Source: Balanoglossus misakiensis
Lineage: Eukaryota > Hemichordata
NCBI GenBank assembly: GCA_040954595.2
Contig: CM082580.2
Coordinates: 11,222,001 to 11,286,000 of the forward strand
Reading direction: 5' to 3'
Length of the DNA: 64,000 bases
In this document: one piece after another, positions 36,201-47,861 of the stretch
How positions within the stretch are numbered: position 1 is the stretch's first letter
How the letters are laid out: every line of letters starts with the position of its first letter
The notes under the pieces: generated by a model
The model's input: only the letters and a program-made list of their open reading frames with translations
The model's database searches: none
Told to the model about the DNA's origin: nothing
Translations under genes and position numbers: made by a program

Positions 36201-38518
36201 ACACCAACAACGTACTGACGGCGTTTAACGATCTGCGGCTGTGCGCGCCGATCGCACTGGCCGAGGACGTCGCCCGGGAGCTGCAGAACTCCATGGGCAA
36301 GATGGTCGCCTCCATTCTGGCTTTCCACCGAGCGGAAGAGAGCACCTTCACCAAGCGGGAAGTGGAACTCTTCTGCAAGTTCTGCCAGGTGACGGAGCAG
36401 GAAATGGTGCCGTATCTCTGCCGCTGCCTGAGGGCGCTGTTTCCGCCGTCGTCGGTGGCCGAGGCGCTCGGGGTGTCGGTGTCCGAGTTGGCCAAGTTGG
36501 GTAACATTGGCAGCATCAATCCCGGCGACGTCACCGAACCGCTGGGACCACTCCTGCCAGTGGAGGAGCCACCACCGCCGCCACCACCCATGTCGCCACT
36601 GCTGTCACCAGCGGAAATAAAAGACGAAGAACCACAGGAGAAAGGGGACCAAGACGAGGAATCGGAACAAGGGGAGGAGTCGCAGAAGGAGGAGGAGGAT
36701 GCAGCAGAGAAGGCGGGCGACCCTGACGAATCTGTCAAAGATGAGGAAGCAGAAAGCCAAGTCACTCACCAGCCTGATGAGGACAGCCAGAGCCAACATG
36801 AACTCCAGGAAGGGCAAACGGAGGACAGCAGTGCAGAAAACCAAGCCGTGGAACAGCATGATCAGTACAGTGAAAGAAAGGACGATATCCAGGAAAGTGA
36901 AGAGAAAACAGAGGACAGTAGTGATGTAGCAGGTTCTAACAGAGATGATGAAAATGTTGACTCTGAAACAGTAGAACAGTCAGAATCCTCCTAGAGAAAG
37001 CTGATGACACAGCTGTTTGGAAATACACAGACATTTTGTTATTTTATAGATAAACCGGGAAACATTATTTAATTATAAGCCTCAGAAACCAGGTGCTGCA
37101 TGTTCTTAATAAGAAGGGCAAATTATTGGGAAAAAGAAAGGATTTTGTTCGTCAGAATGACAACTTCAGGTTGCAGTAAATAAAATAACATTTCAGTATT
37201 CTTACGAATTTAAGTATTTGGTTTTCTGAAAAAAAATGTTTGCATGTAAGGATGAATTCAGAATATCTATTACAGTTATGGTGGTTTTTCTGAAGTACTA
37301 CATATTGATTTTGCATGTTTGATATCAATGAGGACTCTTTTCCATGGTTGCACTTGGAGAAATTGAGAAAAGCTTATCATTGCTAATACATATACATGTA
37401 CATATTTTCATTGTAAATCGGGCCTTATCAGCCAATAGAAGTGGTAATAAATGATAATTATGACGGGTGTATTACATGTTATGATTGCTTGTGCTAGATA
37501 TTCTCTAACTTTCTAGTTGCCTTCTCTCTATTAAATATTCCAGACTAAATTTTCATCTGCTTTAACTGACTGCACATAGCTTTCTATACAAAAAAAGAAA
37601 CTGTATTCACTATGCGAGCAAAAGATAACAGTTCTATCATACATGAGGTCCTTAAATGACCTTTGACCTTCCATGAATACCCAAATGTAACACACTGCAC
37701 ACATTATGTTTATAGCTGAGAAACCGGGACCATCAGATGATGAAATCTGTGAAATTGTGGAAAATTACTCTGGTGGTACTTCTCTGGCCTCGACTTTTTC
37801 CAATCTATTTAGTCTGAAGCAGAGTGATAAAGGTAAGTGATGACTAATTTAAGTTTAAGTCTGACTGGGATGATATTTGTTTGCATTTCTGTATAAAAAT
37901 GGTATCCTTGCATTAACATGCTATTCTACTTGTGACATGCTTCTAGGAATAGAGTTCCAGTTTGATACTCACACGGCCCACAAGTACCTGAGAATCGGTA
38001 ACCATGGTTACACAGTGTGCCACGACCGGGAGGGGGCGGAGGAGCGCTGTCTGGATGTACCGTCTTCCGACCGTTTCACCAAACATCCGGTGGTGTTCGC
38101 CAACGTGGGCCTCAGCTACGGCCGCCACTACTGGGAGGTGACGGTCAGCCGGAGCATCTTCTGCCGCGTGGGAGTGGCGTACCCGAACCTGCCGCGCGAC
38201 CAGGGACTGGGCGACAACGCCATGTCCTGGTGCTTCGAGAAGTACCTGGAGACCAGGAACGTCATTCATGGCGTGCGCACCCGGGCGCTGGAGGTCCCCC
38301 CGAGCTCCTTCAACAGACTCGGGATATACCTGGACTACAACGGGGGCAAGGTGGCCTTCTTCAACACGAGCACGAAGAAACACTTGTTCACTTTCTACAC
38401 CAAGTTCGCCCAGGCGGTCTGTCCGGCGTTCGAGGTCAACAAGGGTGAGATGACCATCTCGACGGGACTGCAGTGGCCGGAGTATGTAGCTGAGAAGATG
38501 GGACTGCAAAGTGAATGA
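30241..38518 (+). CDS. TRIM-type RING/B-box/coiled-coil/SPRY protein
   Basis: A probable E3 ubiquitin ligase of 529 aa. Exons: 30241–30408, 31503–31763, 32957–33052, 33352–33582, 33869–33891, 34248–34369, 37716–37832 and 37947–38518, all phase-consistent. Domains in order: C3HC4 RING (residues 5–56, CPVCLDIYDTPLFLPCSHNL), B-box 2 (about 86–125, CGDCCAPVCYKCMAYSHKNH), coiled coil (about 140–260), a linker, and a C-terminal SPRY (about 340–525, YGRHYWEVTVSR, LGIYLDYNGGKVAFFNTS). The 23-nt fifth exon is a familiar feature of TRIM genes. The SPRY resembles the MID1/TRIM36 group, but I see no fibronectin III domain. The 3.3 kb intron between exons 6 and 7 contains the whole COG8 gene on the same strand, so the link between the RING half and the SPRY half rests on phase and domain order and needs transcript support. 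Confidence 0.82.
34943..36994 (+). CDS. COG8: Conserved oligomeric Golgi complex subunit 8
   Basis: COG8 is a lobe B subunit of the COG tethering complex, which captures vesicles in retrograde intra-Golgi traffic and so sustains Golgi glycosyltransferases. One uninterrupted reading frame of 683 aa matches the family along most of its length, with diagnostic blocks such as LEILEIPQLMDTCVRNGYYE, LIQQLRTNIQLP, CLRVIGYLRRMDV, SRVHLFDIITQYRAIFSD and LDSLLGQCMYFGLSFSRVG. The start ATG at 34943 (aaaATGG) aligns with the family N-terminus; an upstream in-frame ATG at 34913 has a weaker context. After residue 540 there is a Pro run and an acidic Glu/Asp/Gln/Ser tail of about 130 residues, longer than in human COG8 (612 aa). 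The gene has no introns and lies inside a TRIM intron. Confidence 0.97.
   Translation: MATIDVEDETILTAIFKDSFPEHWRDNPDFGLYLAELSSYGVEKLSHEPDRLAEDRAQILKETQDLAFHNYKTFIQTAECSREIFKDFSKVEQHVGSLLDKLPVLTDKCNKFMKDSQEINASRKMNSITLSKHPQLLEILEIPQLMDTCVRNGYYEEALELATYVKRLEKKHSGLQVIRGIVNEVRNSSQLMFTQLIQQLRTNIQLPVCLRVIGYLRRMDVLNEPELRIKFLQARDAWFQSIINAIPTDDAYFHITKVIEASRVHLFDIITQYRAIFSDDDPILSNNRDSNINESAIFHGWVVEKVSRFLKTLEADLEKGIGSRLDSLLGQCMYFGLSFSRVGVDFRGLLAPLFQKAALKTFESEVKEAARRFEETMQSYTVIGTPASLSSTVLSTNYSASEGSLAPPMVLMDYQPLALYTNNVLTAFNDLRLCAPIALAEDVARELQNSMGKMVASILAFHRAEESTFTKREVELFCKFCQVTEQEMVPYLCRCLRALFPPSSVAEALGVSVSELAKLGNIGSINPGDVTEPLGPLLPVEEPPPPPPPMSPLLSPAEIKDEEPQEKGDQDEESEQGEESQKEEEDAAEKAGDPDESVKDEEAESQVTHQPDEDSQSQHELQEGQTEDSSAENQAVEQHDQYSERKDDIQESEEKTEDSSDVAGSNRDDENVDSETVEQSESS
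37179..37184 (+). terminator. COG8: Candidate poly(A) signal of COG8
   Basis: AATAAA 185 bases after the COG8 stop, still within the TRIM intron. TRIM transcripts must pass over this signal to reach the SPRY exons. Confidence 0.5.
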
Positions 38519-40482
38519 TGTTTGTCATACCATTCGTATAATGCTGACACTTGATCGTCTGAACTGGTTGCTAAAATGCTAAACCATTGATTGCCCTGCA
38601 GTCGTTTGGCTGTTAGGGGAACCATAGGATTTACAATGAATAATTATGTGCTATGGTAAAATATACACTAGCAGCTAGCACATGCGCTACACAATAGCTC
38701 ACAAGAAATTAATGCAGTCCCAGGTAGTTCGAGAGCTCATATTCGTATGTCTATTTTATGTACAGACCTCAAAATGGCGTCCTGGCAGCAGTTATGATGG
38801 GCAGTTAAGGTTGTGGGTTTGAGCAAAAACTACCCTTACAGTACAGGTATATGCCACACATTTTTGGTTGCAGTGGACTTGTGTAGTTGCCTATAGGTTT
38901 TAAGTAGGTTGCTCAAAAATAATGTTAGATTCTAGATTGCTGCTATACTGGCTTAAAATCTTCCATTGTAGCTTTTCTTGGTTTATGCATCAATAATAAT
39001 ATTCAAGCTTTTGGTCAATAGTCGTAATTTACCTCCCAGAAAGGTAACAATTTTGATCCCATTCATTTCCAATTTACATCTTTACACAGGGTTTCTTTTC
39101 TCTCATTTACAAAAGTAAAACTGGGTTGTGATTATGAGCACAGTTAATGAAATCAGTGGTGTTTTCCCCTTTATACATGTAACACATAAATGCAAATATC
39201 CACATACTACCGGTATAAATTTTTCTAACTGTAGAGTTCTACAGTTATGGATGGGACAGTAGACAATTGTATACAAGGGTTGCTTAGAAGAAAGTTATCA
39301 GTAACAGTCATTCTTTTTTGCAATCTTTTTTAGAAATGTCATTACTATTCAAGTTGATATGCTAATAAATATTCAAGATATGCTAATATATGTAGTTTCA
39401 AATAAAAATTCTCAAAACTCGTCACAAGTGGGCGCTGCTTTGTGGCACTGCACAAGCTGTCACTGAAGGGACATCCCCATCCATTCGATGATCTTCTCGT
39501 ACATGTCATTACCATGGTAACACCATCTATTTTTCTGCTCTTTAAAAATGAGCAAACACTGTGAAAACATACTGGAACCAAACCCGTGTATTAAATACCT
39601 AACAGCCACTCAGGATCGGGAGGAACATGATTTCATTTTTATTTGCGGCCTCAATGAAGGAAACAACTACAATGCAGCAATGTCAGTTTTGACTGGGTTC
39701 CGACAATATCAACAGTTTATACAATAATATTCACAAATTGAAACTTTCCATGTAATTAAAATATCTGGAAGATTTACAAAGTGGAATGTTGTGTGTTTTT
39801 CAATACTTTTTACTTGAGGTGGTGAAAAAGCAACGTTTTTTTGTGACACAAAGAATATTTCATACACAGTAGATCTAAGCCATTCTTTCTTACAGTTCTT
39901 ACGATCTACAGTTACTGACCTTTGACATTGCAACTTTCACCTTAGCACTGCTGATCTCTGAAAACTCGATTCAATGTTTCCGAATGAAAATTACATTAAA
40001 TTATCATAAATAATTCTCATTAATTTTCTCAATTTTTGTTTTATTTTTTTTCTGCTTTAATTATTTCCTACAAAATTCGATAATGAAAAATATAAAAACT
40101 GTTTCATAAAGATTGCCTTCAACATATGTACAGAATCAGCAGTGGGAAGGAAAAAGTGAAAATGTGTATGTACAAAAGGGAAATAAGAGTGTAACCTTTT
40201 TTTAAACATATAAAACTGTCTCGAATCTTAAACAATTGATATGGTGACTATTTACATATTTCTATCAGCCTATAAAATATAGAGAGGAATTCTGTTAAAA
40301 ATTGAAAAGAATCTACGACACAAGCAAGAGAGAAAAATATTCAGTGATTCAGTTTTCCAAGACCCTACTGAATACTGAAACATTTCCGAATTGACTTGAG
40401 AAGGTAGTTGAGATTTGAGATTTCATGATTTGCAGTTACCTAGCAACACTAATTGGTACACATCATGGCAGCTCTACATCTT
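38519..40482. other. Convergent 3' gap between TRIM and MLLT10 genes
   Basis: No coding sequence seen. It holds the TRIM 3' UTR (AATAAA at 39364 and 39401 on the plus strand) and the MLLT10 3' UTR (minus-strand AATAAA at 40040–40045), and is strongly AT-rich. Confidence 0.6.
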
Positions 40483-43400
40483 CTAGCTTTTGTTTCCATG
40501 ACTACTGCTGCCCTTTTTACCTGGGGGTGCCTGGAGGATGAAAATAGAAGTATACTATTATAATTATAGAATTATGCTATACACCTGAAAACTAACCACT
40601 CCAAACTCATGTATTTCACCCAATTGAATTTTAAAAATATTTATTAAAGTACCTGTGTACAGTTCAGAATTAAGTCAATGCCCATATTTCCCACTGGAAT
40701 GGTTAAATAAATATTTAAACTATGTGTGGCCGCATTGTTTTGCTATTGAATGGTTATTAAATACGAAAATGGGCAAGCGTTGATAGATTCACTCTGCACT
40801 ATTGTGCACAGTGCCCCCAACGACAGAAGGCAACATTTACTTCCTCTTTCAAACTCATACACAATCGTTTACCTTTGTAAGACCAGCGTCAGGAGGTAGC
40901 CCACTGTGTTCCCCATTCACGTGTAATACCGGCATGCCACCGCCCTGAGGAGAAAGCTGTATGTGTGGCATGGGGCCATTGCCTCCTGTGTGCGACATGA
41001 CGCCTGATGGAGCCTGGCCGGCTACAGGCGGGGACGGCTGGTGGTGGTGCATCAGCTGAAACACAAGTTGTTGATGTTGTTCCTAGGGAGAAAACAGAGC
41101 CAGTCAACAGAGTTATATTATGGGCTGCAGATGCAGAATTCGCAAGGAAAATCACAGTGCATCTTTGATATGCAAATATGATACAAATTTGATACAAAGA
41201 CAATATCTTAAATAAGTAATTTCTTCTGCAGTACCCACGAAATACTTCATACCTGATAAGCTGCCGATATGTAGCTGCAGTTCCATCGCCAGACCTCCAC
41301 CGCCAGGTAAAAAAAAAACATTGAGCTACGGAACTGCAGCTACAATGTACGTTGAGATTGCTCGACCGCTATTCTACATGGGATACAGCAAAATCGCTCG
41401 CGCTATTTCAAGCGCATAGAAGCCAGTCATACAAAACAGCTGTTTGGGAGACGCGATACCGTTGTAGCATCAGGAGAGACAATGCAGCCAGCTAAGCTGC
41501 AACTTTTGATACACTGGTATATACATGGACTAAGCATAGTCATGTTCGAAGATTCCCTTTTCTTTACACAAAAATCATGATTTTGCAAAGATCTTTGGCA
41601 GTGGTGTACATGTACTCAAGACATATACACAATGAATGGGACATATCTATCACTGGAGACCACCTTTAAATTATCAAAATGAATGATGTGGAATGGGTTT
41701 TACGCCTGAATTTCATCCATTTCTGAAGAATATTCAGATGACATTTTTAACAACACAGTGTAGCATTTTAACAGCATCAGTGTTACAATGTGAGAACAGA
41801 CACAGATCATATACCCAAAATTTATCTGAAATATATTCTTTATCTAAGGAGAAATTAAGACCAATTACCGGAGTCAGTTGCTGTTGCTGCAGCATGGTGT
41901 TCAGATGTTGCTGTTGTATCATGATCTGCTGCCGTTGCTGTTCTCGCACTTGAAGCTCTTTGCTGGACTCTCTCATGTGCTGCTCGCGATACCTCTGAGC
42001 ATCCGGGGGACTATTGGGATAAAGGTCAAGGAAATGTAAATATAACATCACAACTTTGTATACAAATGTATTAACTTTGGTTCCTTCGAAAGAAATTGAT
42101 GTGCATAGGTTAACTGCTCTTACTATGGGCCATAGAATGAGAACCCCAACAAATTTCCTATCAGATAGAATGCATTCACTTCATACCTCTCCTGGTGATG
42201 GGTCGGCATGCCAACCCTTCCATCCGGCAGCTGTCCCGGTAACGGAGCCGGCGGTTGCTGTACCGCTGATGGGGGTCCGGAGTGAGCGGGTGGCTGCATC
42301 ACCGGGTTGTGATTTCCCTGCATCTGTCCCGGCATTGACACTACACCTGCCGCAGCCGTCGTTGTCTGCTGCTGCGGTTGGAGCGAAGGTGCCTGCGGAT
42401 GAGGTGGTGTGGTTGGAACCTGCGCCAAGGGACCAGTCGGTATGGCCACAGGAAGTTGGGGAGGCTGTGACCCTTGACCTGGGCTGTTGGAATGTATGCT
42501 GGTGCCGGGGCTCCTGCTGGTTTGGCTCACTGAACCGTGACTTGTGTTCAAATCCTGAAATCAACAAAAACATATTTTTTCTTTATTCTGTGAGGGTTCT
42601 CTCTCTCTGGTAAGAACTATGCCAGGAGAATTCCATTTTGCAACTGGTCTCAAAAATTGTCCTCCTGTTTCTAAGTGGTCTACACTACCTGAGAGTGTCC
42701 CTGGGGTGTGTCTGGATGGATCAGGTTATTAATTCTAGGACTTCTACCAGTTGGACCATTCGGGCTGTTGTCATTGGACCCCCCTGCACTGCCTATGGAG
42801 TTCCCCAGTGGCACAGACAGCCGGGCATTGACAGCCAGGAGGTGGTCTCTTCTTGCCAAGAGGTTCTTGATGTGTTCTTCCAGCCGTTGGTTCTCGGCCC
42901 GCAGTTGATGTAGACACGACAGTAATGAGGCAACTGTTGGCAGAAACATTGTAGTGTAAATTACACATTTCTGTTAGCACTGAAAAAATTCAGATTTTGA
43001 TTTAACATAAAGTGTGCAACTCATGCATACATCCCTGCATACATGTCTGATTTACAATTTTCTGAGTGAAGTTGCCCAAACCAGGTTTAAAAAAAAAAAA
43101 AAAAACACTTACTGTCAAAGTGAGCACCCTGCTGCATGAGAAATTCTGATCCTTGTTCCCACTGTCTTTCCAGCAGTTCTTCCATGGTTGCTGGGAATGG
43201 AGGCCTGTGTATTGACAACATGGAGAGACAGAAAATAAAAGCAATGAAACTGCAATGCATGAACTTTAGATGATAATTATAACATTTCAATCAATCACAT
43301 CAATGAGACGAGCACTGGTTATCTACCTAAAAACATTTGTCAGTCTGGAAGATAGATAGATGAACATGTAGATGTCTTATATATCAGGGATGCCAGTACA

Positions 43401-46400
43401 TGTATGTGTGTAAGGAAAATGCCAGTATTGAAATTACAAGAAAATCCACTTTGAGATAAGACATCATAGGGGTGTGCAGAATGCTGTTGTACACACAAAC
43501 AAGAATCACATACAGTATTGTTACACCTATGTGACTTACACAGTGCCCGAATTCTCCAAAGTGGTCCTCTGCAGGCTGTTGTGGTGGCTCTGCTGTCTTT
43601 GAGGTCCAAGTAGCAGGCCATTGCTCACAGCTGTGTTGAAAACATCTCTGAAGGCAGTGTCACTAGCACCTGTGGGACAGAGCGGATTAGGTGAAATCTG
43701 GGATTCACACACACTATGGTACATGTACATTTTTGTATGAACAAATCCTTGCAATGTAAGCCAGGGAGGGCAGAGAAAAAAAATGCGCAAAGCCTCAAAC
43801 TCGGTGTTATTCCATGAAAGTTTTTTCGGGTAACATGGGTTATCCGATGTGTGGGACCTTACCCTGACTGGCAGCAAGCTCCGGATTCTCCGGGACAAGA
43901 GACGGCATGGACGAGTGCGACATGCCGAGCTGACTTCCGTACATCTGTTGGCTGAGACTCGAGTTTATGCTCCCTGACAAACTGCTCTCCCCGCACGCCC
44001 TGATCATACTGGAGAGACCCAGCGTCGACGTGGAGCTCTGGGAGGCAGCGAGGTGCCTGGTCGGCGATCCCTGAGGTACAAGGTTTGGGGGAAGTGGCCC
44101 TGACTGTATGGCGTTGATTTCGTTCACGTTAAAATTAAAGCTGGAGGAGTTCACAGTGTTGACCGAGCTGTTCAACGAGGACGCGCTCGACTTCCGCGAC
44201 TTCTTTGGTGAGGGCTGCGATGACTCATTGATCAGGTCCTTCACCGTCTTGGCAGAGCTCTTGGGTCTGCCCGGGTGGGCCTTGTTCTTTTTCACCCGGT
44301 GCTTCTTCTTGTCGTGCTTGTCGGGCGACTTCACGATGGTTATGGGGGACACTGTCGGCTCCTTGTTTTGCCTGTGTGGCGGCGGTGCAGCGTTTGGGTT
44401 GGCGGGTTGCGCCCCTTGAGAGTATTTCCTCATGAAATCGTGGTACGAGCTTTCGTAGGTTTTGCCCGCCAGACACTCCATGGCTTCGGCCATCGTGGCG
44501 AGGTTCGTGTCAACGGAAATGGGAGGGGGAGTCGACGTGGACGTCGTTATTGGCGGCAAATCTTTGTGTTCAATCGTCTCTGTCGTCACACTGGGCATCC
44601 GTGAAGGCGTAGGTTCGCGAGACGGCTCTTTGGAGGATCGCGCTTGCGACTTGGTCTTGGACTTGGTCGACGACGCGTCGTCGCTGGGCGTGGCTCTGTT
44701 CTCAGTGGAGTTGATGGCGTTGATCTCCGGCAGGCCCAAGCCAGGCAAATCGGGCTGGCTGGCAGTGGAGCTGGGACTATCAGAGCGCCCACTCGCGCTC
44801 GCGATCTCCAACAGAGAAGATTTCGACGACCCGGGCTTCCTGCCTCTCTGGCCCGAGTGTTTCTTGGGCTTGTGCACGGGCGGCGTGACCACCCCAGTGG
44901 GACTGGGCTCCAGAATGGGCTTATTCGATGTAAATTCAGTTTCGGTGAAGTTTGCACTGGTGAATTTGGCAGCGGTCTCCTCCAGACACTTCAGAGAGCT
45001 GCTGCTGGTCGCCGGCATGCTCTCTAAAACCTCCGTTCTCGTCTTTTCGTACTCAGTCTGCGTCACAACACTGGCCTCGGTGGACACTGCATGCTTTTTC
45101 CTCTGTTTGTGCTTTTCGTGTTTCTTTTCCGGGACTTTTTCCTTCTCCGGAGTTGTCGTGTAGTGATGTTTGAATGCCGGAATCGTCTTGATTGTTTCCT
45201 TGTCTTTCTTCTAAAATCAGTAAAAGAAAAGTCAAAATGTCAAGCATAAATTTAAACTAAAGCACCTGTCTGTCCATAAAGATTACAGTGCCTGGCTTTC
45301 GCACACCATATTCAGATCCAATGTTTGGCCAAAAGGACCACAGAAACAGGTACCCCCATCAGCACAACAAGAAGCGTTTTAAAGGGAAACTCCTGGTCTG
45401 GCTACACTTGTCAGCATCTCTGTTTTGAGCTCAGACAGCCAGAAATAAATCTACGTTCTGTAACCACGCATTACGCTATTTCTTACAAACAGATAACAGA
45501 AGACAATATTTCCTAGTTTTGAATATGGATTGTTGATGCTTACCCTAAAATGCTAAAATGCAAGCGTTTTTTTTAAGTAAGTAGCAGCAAGTCACATTTC
45601 TAGTGCTACAGTTCCAACATACCTGGGTGGAGCCAAATTTCATGCCTCCAGCCTGGTAAGCTGGCTTTTGGATTTGTGTACATACATGTTTGTTCGCATC
45701 TTGGGCGATCCATTTGTCTCTGTTCCTTACCAGTTTATTGTAGTGGTATTCACAGTAGCCGCAGTATTTGACATTGTCTGTGAACTGACCAGCCTCCTCG
45801 CACAACAGTCCTTGCATTTGGGCACTGAACAGAATCGGTTGAAAGCGTTAATTACTACGATGTCTAAGGAAAGAAAATTACTGATTCTCTAAACGCGAAG
45901 TCAAAAAAAAAATTGCTGTAAATTTGGAGTTTCTAAAACGAAAATGTGGTGTAACATGCCAGTCACATCTGCAAATAAAGGTAGTTTAGTTCTGCCCTTT
46001 GAACCAGGCTAAGCAGAGAAGAAAAGTTGTCCTACCAAGTCACATGAAAAGACTGCCTACACCCATTCTTGTTACAAGTCATACACGCCCCCGTGCTGGC
46101 TTTGCTTTCTCTGTGTTGGTGTTCACAAATGTAACAGATCTGTAGAGAAAGGGGAAAATGCATCAGCATGAAAATTTCAATGATAATTAAATCTACAGAC
46201 ACATCAGTAGCAAGGTGGCTTTAGATCGGAGTTAAGAACGGCGCCTTGCACACTCGTTACACAGTTACATTTGTGTAAATCCATTCTCACCTTGTTATAT
46301 CGGTCATTGGGAACCAGAGACAGTAGTATTGGCTCCATGGTGGTCACATTACCGAACCGCACTTCAGGGATGTACAATGCACACACCACATGGGCCCACC

Positions 46401-47861
46401 CTGTGCAAGAAACAGAATCTACATCAGACATTTTGGTAGTTCCAGTGCACTACATTTACACTGTAATCACAATGCTATTCTACAATGTACTTTCAGTCCT
46501 GCAATATTTAAACTGCACCTCCAGCTTTCAGTCACGTTCTGCATAAGGTCACTTGACGTCAGAATTGAAGGAATTCTGCAATTCATGACGGAATCCTTCA
46601 TGCTACTTTGACATGTACCCTGATACATGTACATGGTGAAATTTTTCAACCACTCATTTATAGAGACATAGACACACTGGGCAAGACAGAAACAAATACA
46701 ACAACTGAAATAACATAATTATTATTACCACCTCCGCCATCAGTCCTCTTCAGAGCACCCTCACGGTGTGGGCAAAGCTCACACCTCTGAATTGAAGAAA
46801 ACAGAAGATGATAAAGCCAGCATCTCCAAGGTTTTTAAAAACTGTATTTGCGTCAAAAGTCCATGAGGATAGTATACCTTATGTTCAGACACTTGTGGAT
46901 GTGTGGATTGCTCATGAACACTGTACACATAGAGTTAAATGTAAGCCTAGCCTAGAAGTAATAAAAAATGTTGCACACCAATTGACTCACCACGCGCGCT
47001 GCACGCTCCTGAGATTCACATTTTCTACAAAACCACGGTCCAGTCGGTACTGTCACAATGCCATAACACGCTGGAACGGAAAGGAAATTGTAAGACACAT
47101 GGACACTGTCATGCATTCTTTGACCCATATTTGTTTTGCACTTACACAACTCAACTTCCACTGATATTTTGAACCATTCATCAAGTATAACACCAAGTGG
47201 CTGGTTTTGTCCTTTTCTTGCATCTAATCATCAATACTGAAACTTTTGAAATGTGAATAATAATTCCAAGAAATCCCTGCATGTACGATTTCACACGTGT
47301 GTGTGTGTGTGTGTCCATTGCAGTGATCGACGCGAGGCATAAAATGCCCTCTTCCTACAGAAACTTCCATCGGTCAAAATATTTATCACTGCGTGAACTT
47401 ACCGCAGGCCGAGTTGAAGGTTAAACTACTGATCTAAGACGGTCGAGTAAACCTTGAGCGAAAGTTAAATCGTCTTGTGACCTTGAGCATACGTGCTCTT
47501 TCTGACACCAATAGGCGAGACGCACACACAACTGTCAGGATGTTTTCATAATTATTATATTGACAACTCTTACACACCGAACCGTAATTACCCGATACAA
47601 AGACACTTATATTTTCGACACTGGTGAAAACAGAAACTCAGCATTGACCTGATTACAGGGTGGCTGATATACACGGTGAAACCATGCCTCATTTTGAGTT
47701 TGTTTTCGTGTAAGTGGCACAGACCTGGTAGTGTGTGTATATACCGTACCTTGATGCACCGCAACATTACAACCATGACCATCACAATATACGAGCGGAT
47801 TTTCTGCCCAACCACGCTCGTCCGAACAAACACAGCAACCACCTATCATCTCTTTGGCCAT
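40483..47861 (-). CDS. MLLT10: AF10/AF17 homologue: PZP-domain and OM-LZ chromatin protein
   Basis: In vertebrates AF10 is a nuclear DOT1L partner: its PHD–Zn-knuckle–PHD module reads histone H3 unmodified at K27, and its leucine zipper holds the H3K79 methyltransferase. Exons in transcript order: 47861–47750, 47070–46991, 46786–46729, 46400–46291, 46139–46036, 45824–45731, 45210–43863, 43669–43540, 43204–43113, 42933–42689, 42554–42187, 41992–41869, 41082–40873 and 40530–40483 (1,040 aa). The PZP module occupies about residues 1–186 (GGCCVCSDERGWAENPLVYC, VPTGPWFCRKCESQERAA). AT-hook-like GQRGRKPG and PGRPK lie in the large exon. The OM-LZ is about 685–745 (MEELLERQWEQGSEFL, LRAENQRLEEHIKNLLARRD), followed by a Gln-rich stretch (QQLTPEQHQQLVFQLMHHHQ). 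It is probably the single invertebrate counterpart of both AF10 and AF17. The start context is strong (aaaATGG). Confidence 0.95.
41271..41343. repeat. Inverted repeat in an MLLT10 intron
   Basis: GTAGCTGCAGTTCC at 41271–41284 is exactly complemented by GGAACTGCAGCTAC at 41330–41343, with a 45-base spacer that includes an A-run. It could form a hairpin or be the end of a small non-autonomous transposon. Confidence 0.6.
47297..47312. repeat. (GT)n dinucleotide tract
   Basis: Short GT repeat within the first MLLT10 intron. Confidence 0.8.

Noticed and set aside
41869-42554. CAG/CTG repeat expansion in MLLT10
   Set aside because: The Gln-rich stretch uses mixed CAG and CAA codons interrupted by other residues and matches the normal Gln-rich region of AF10.
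42056-45163. Long plus-strand frames opposite MLLT10
   Set aside because: They are antisense shadows of MLLT10 coding exons, produced by the G+C-rich coding sequence.
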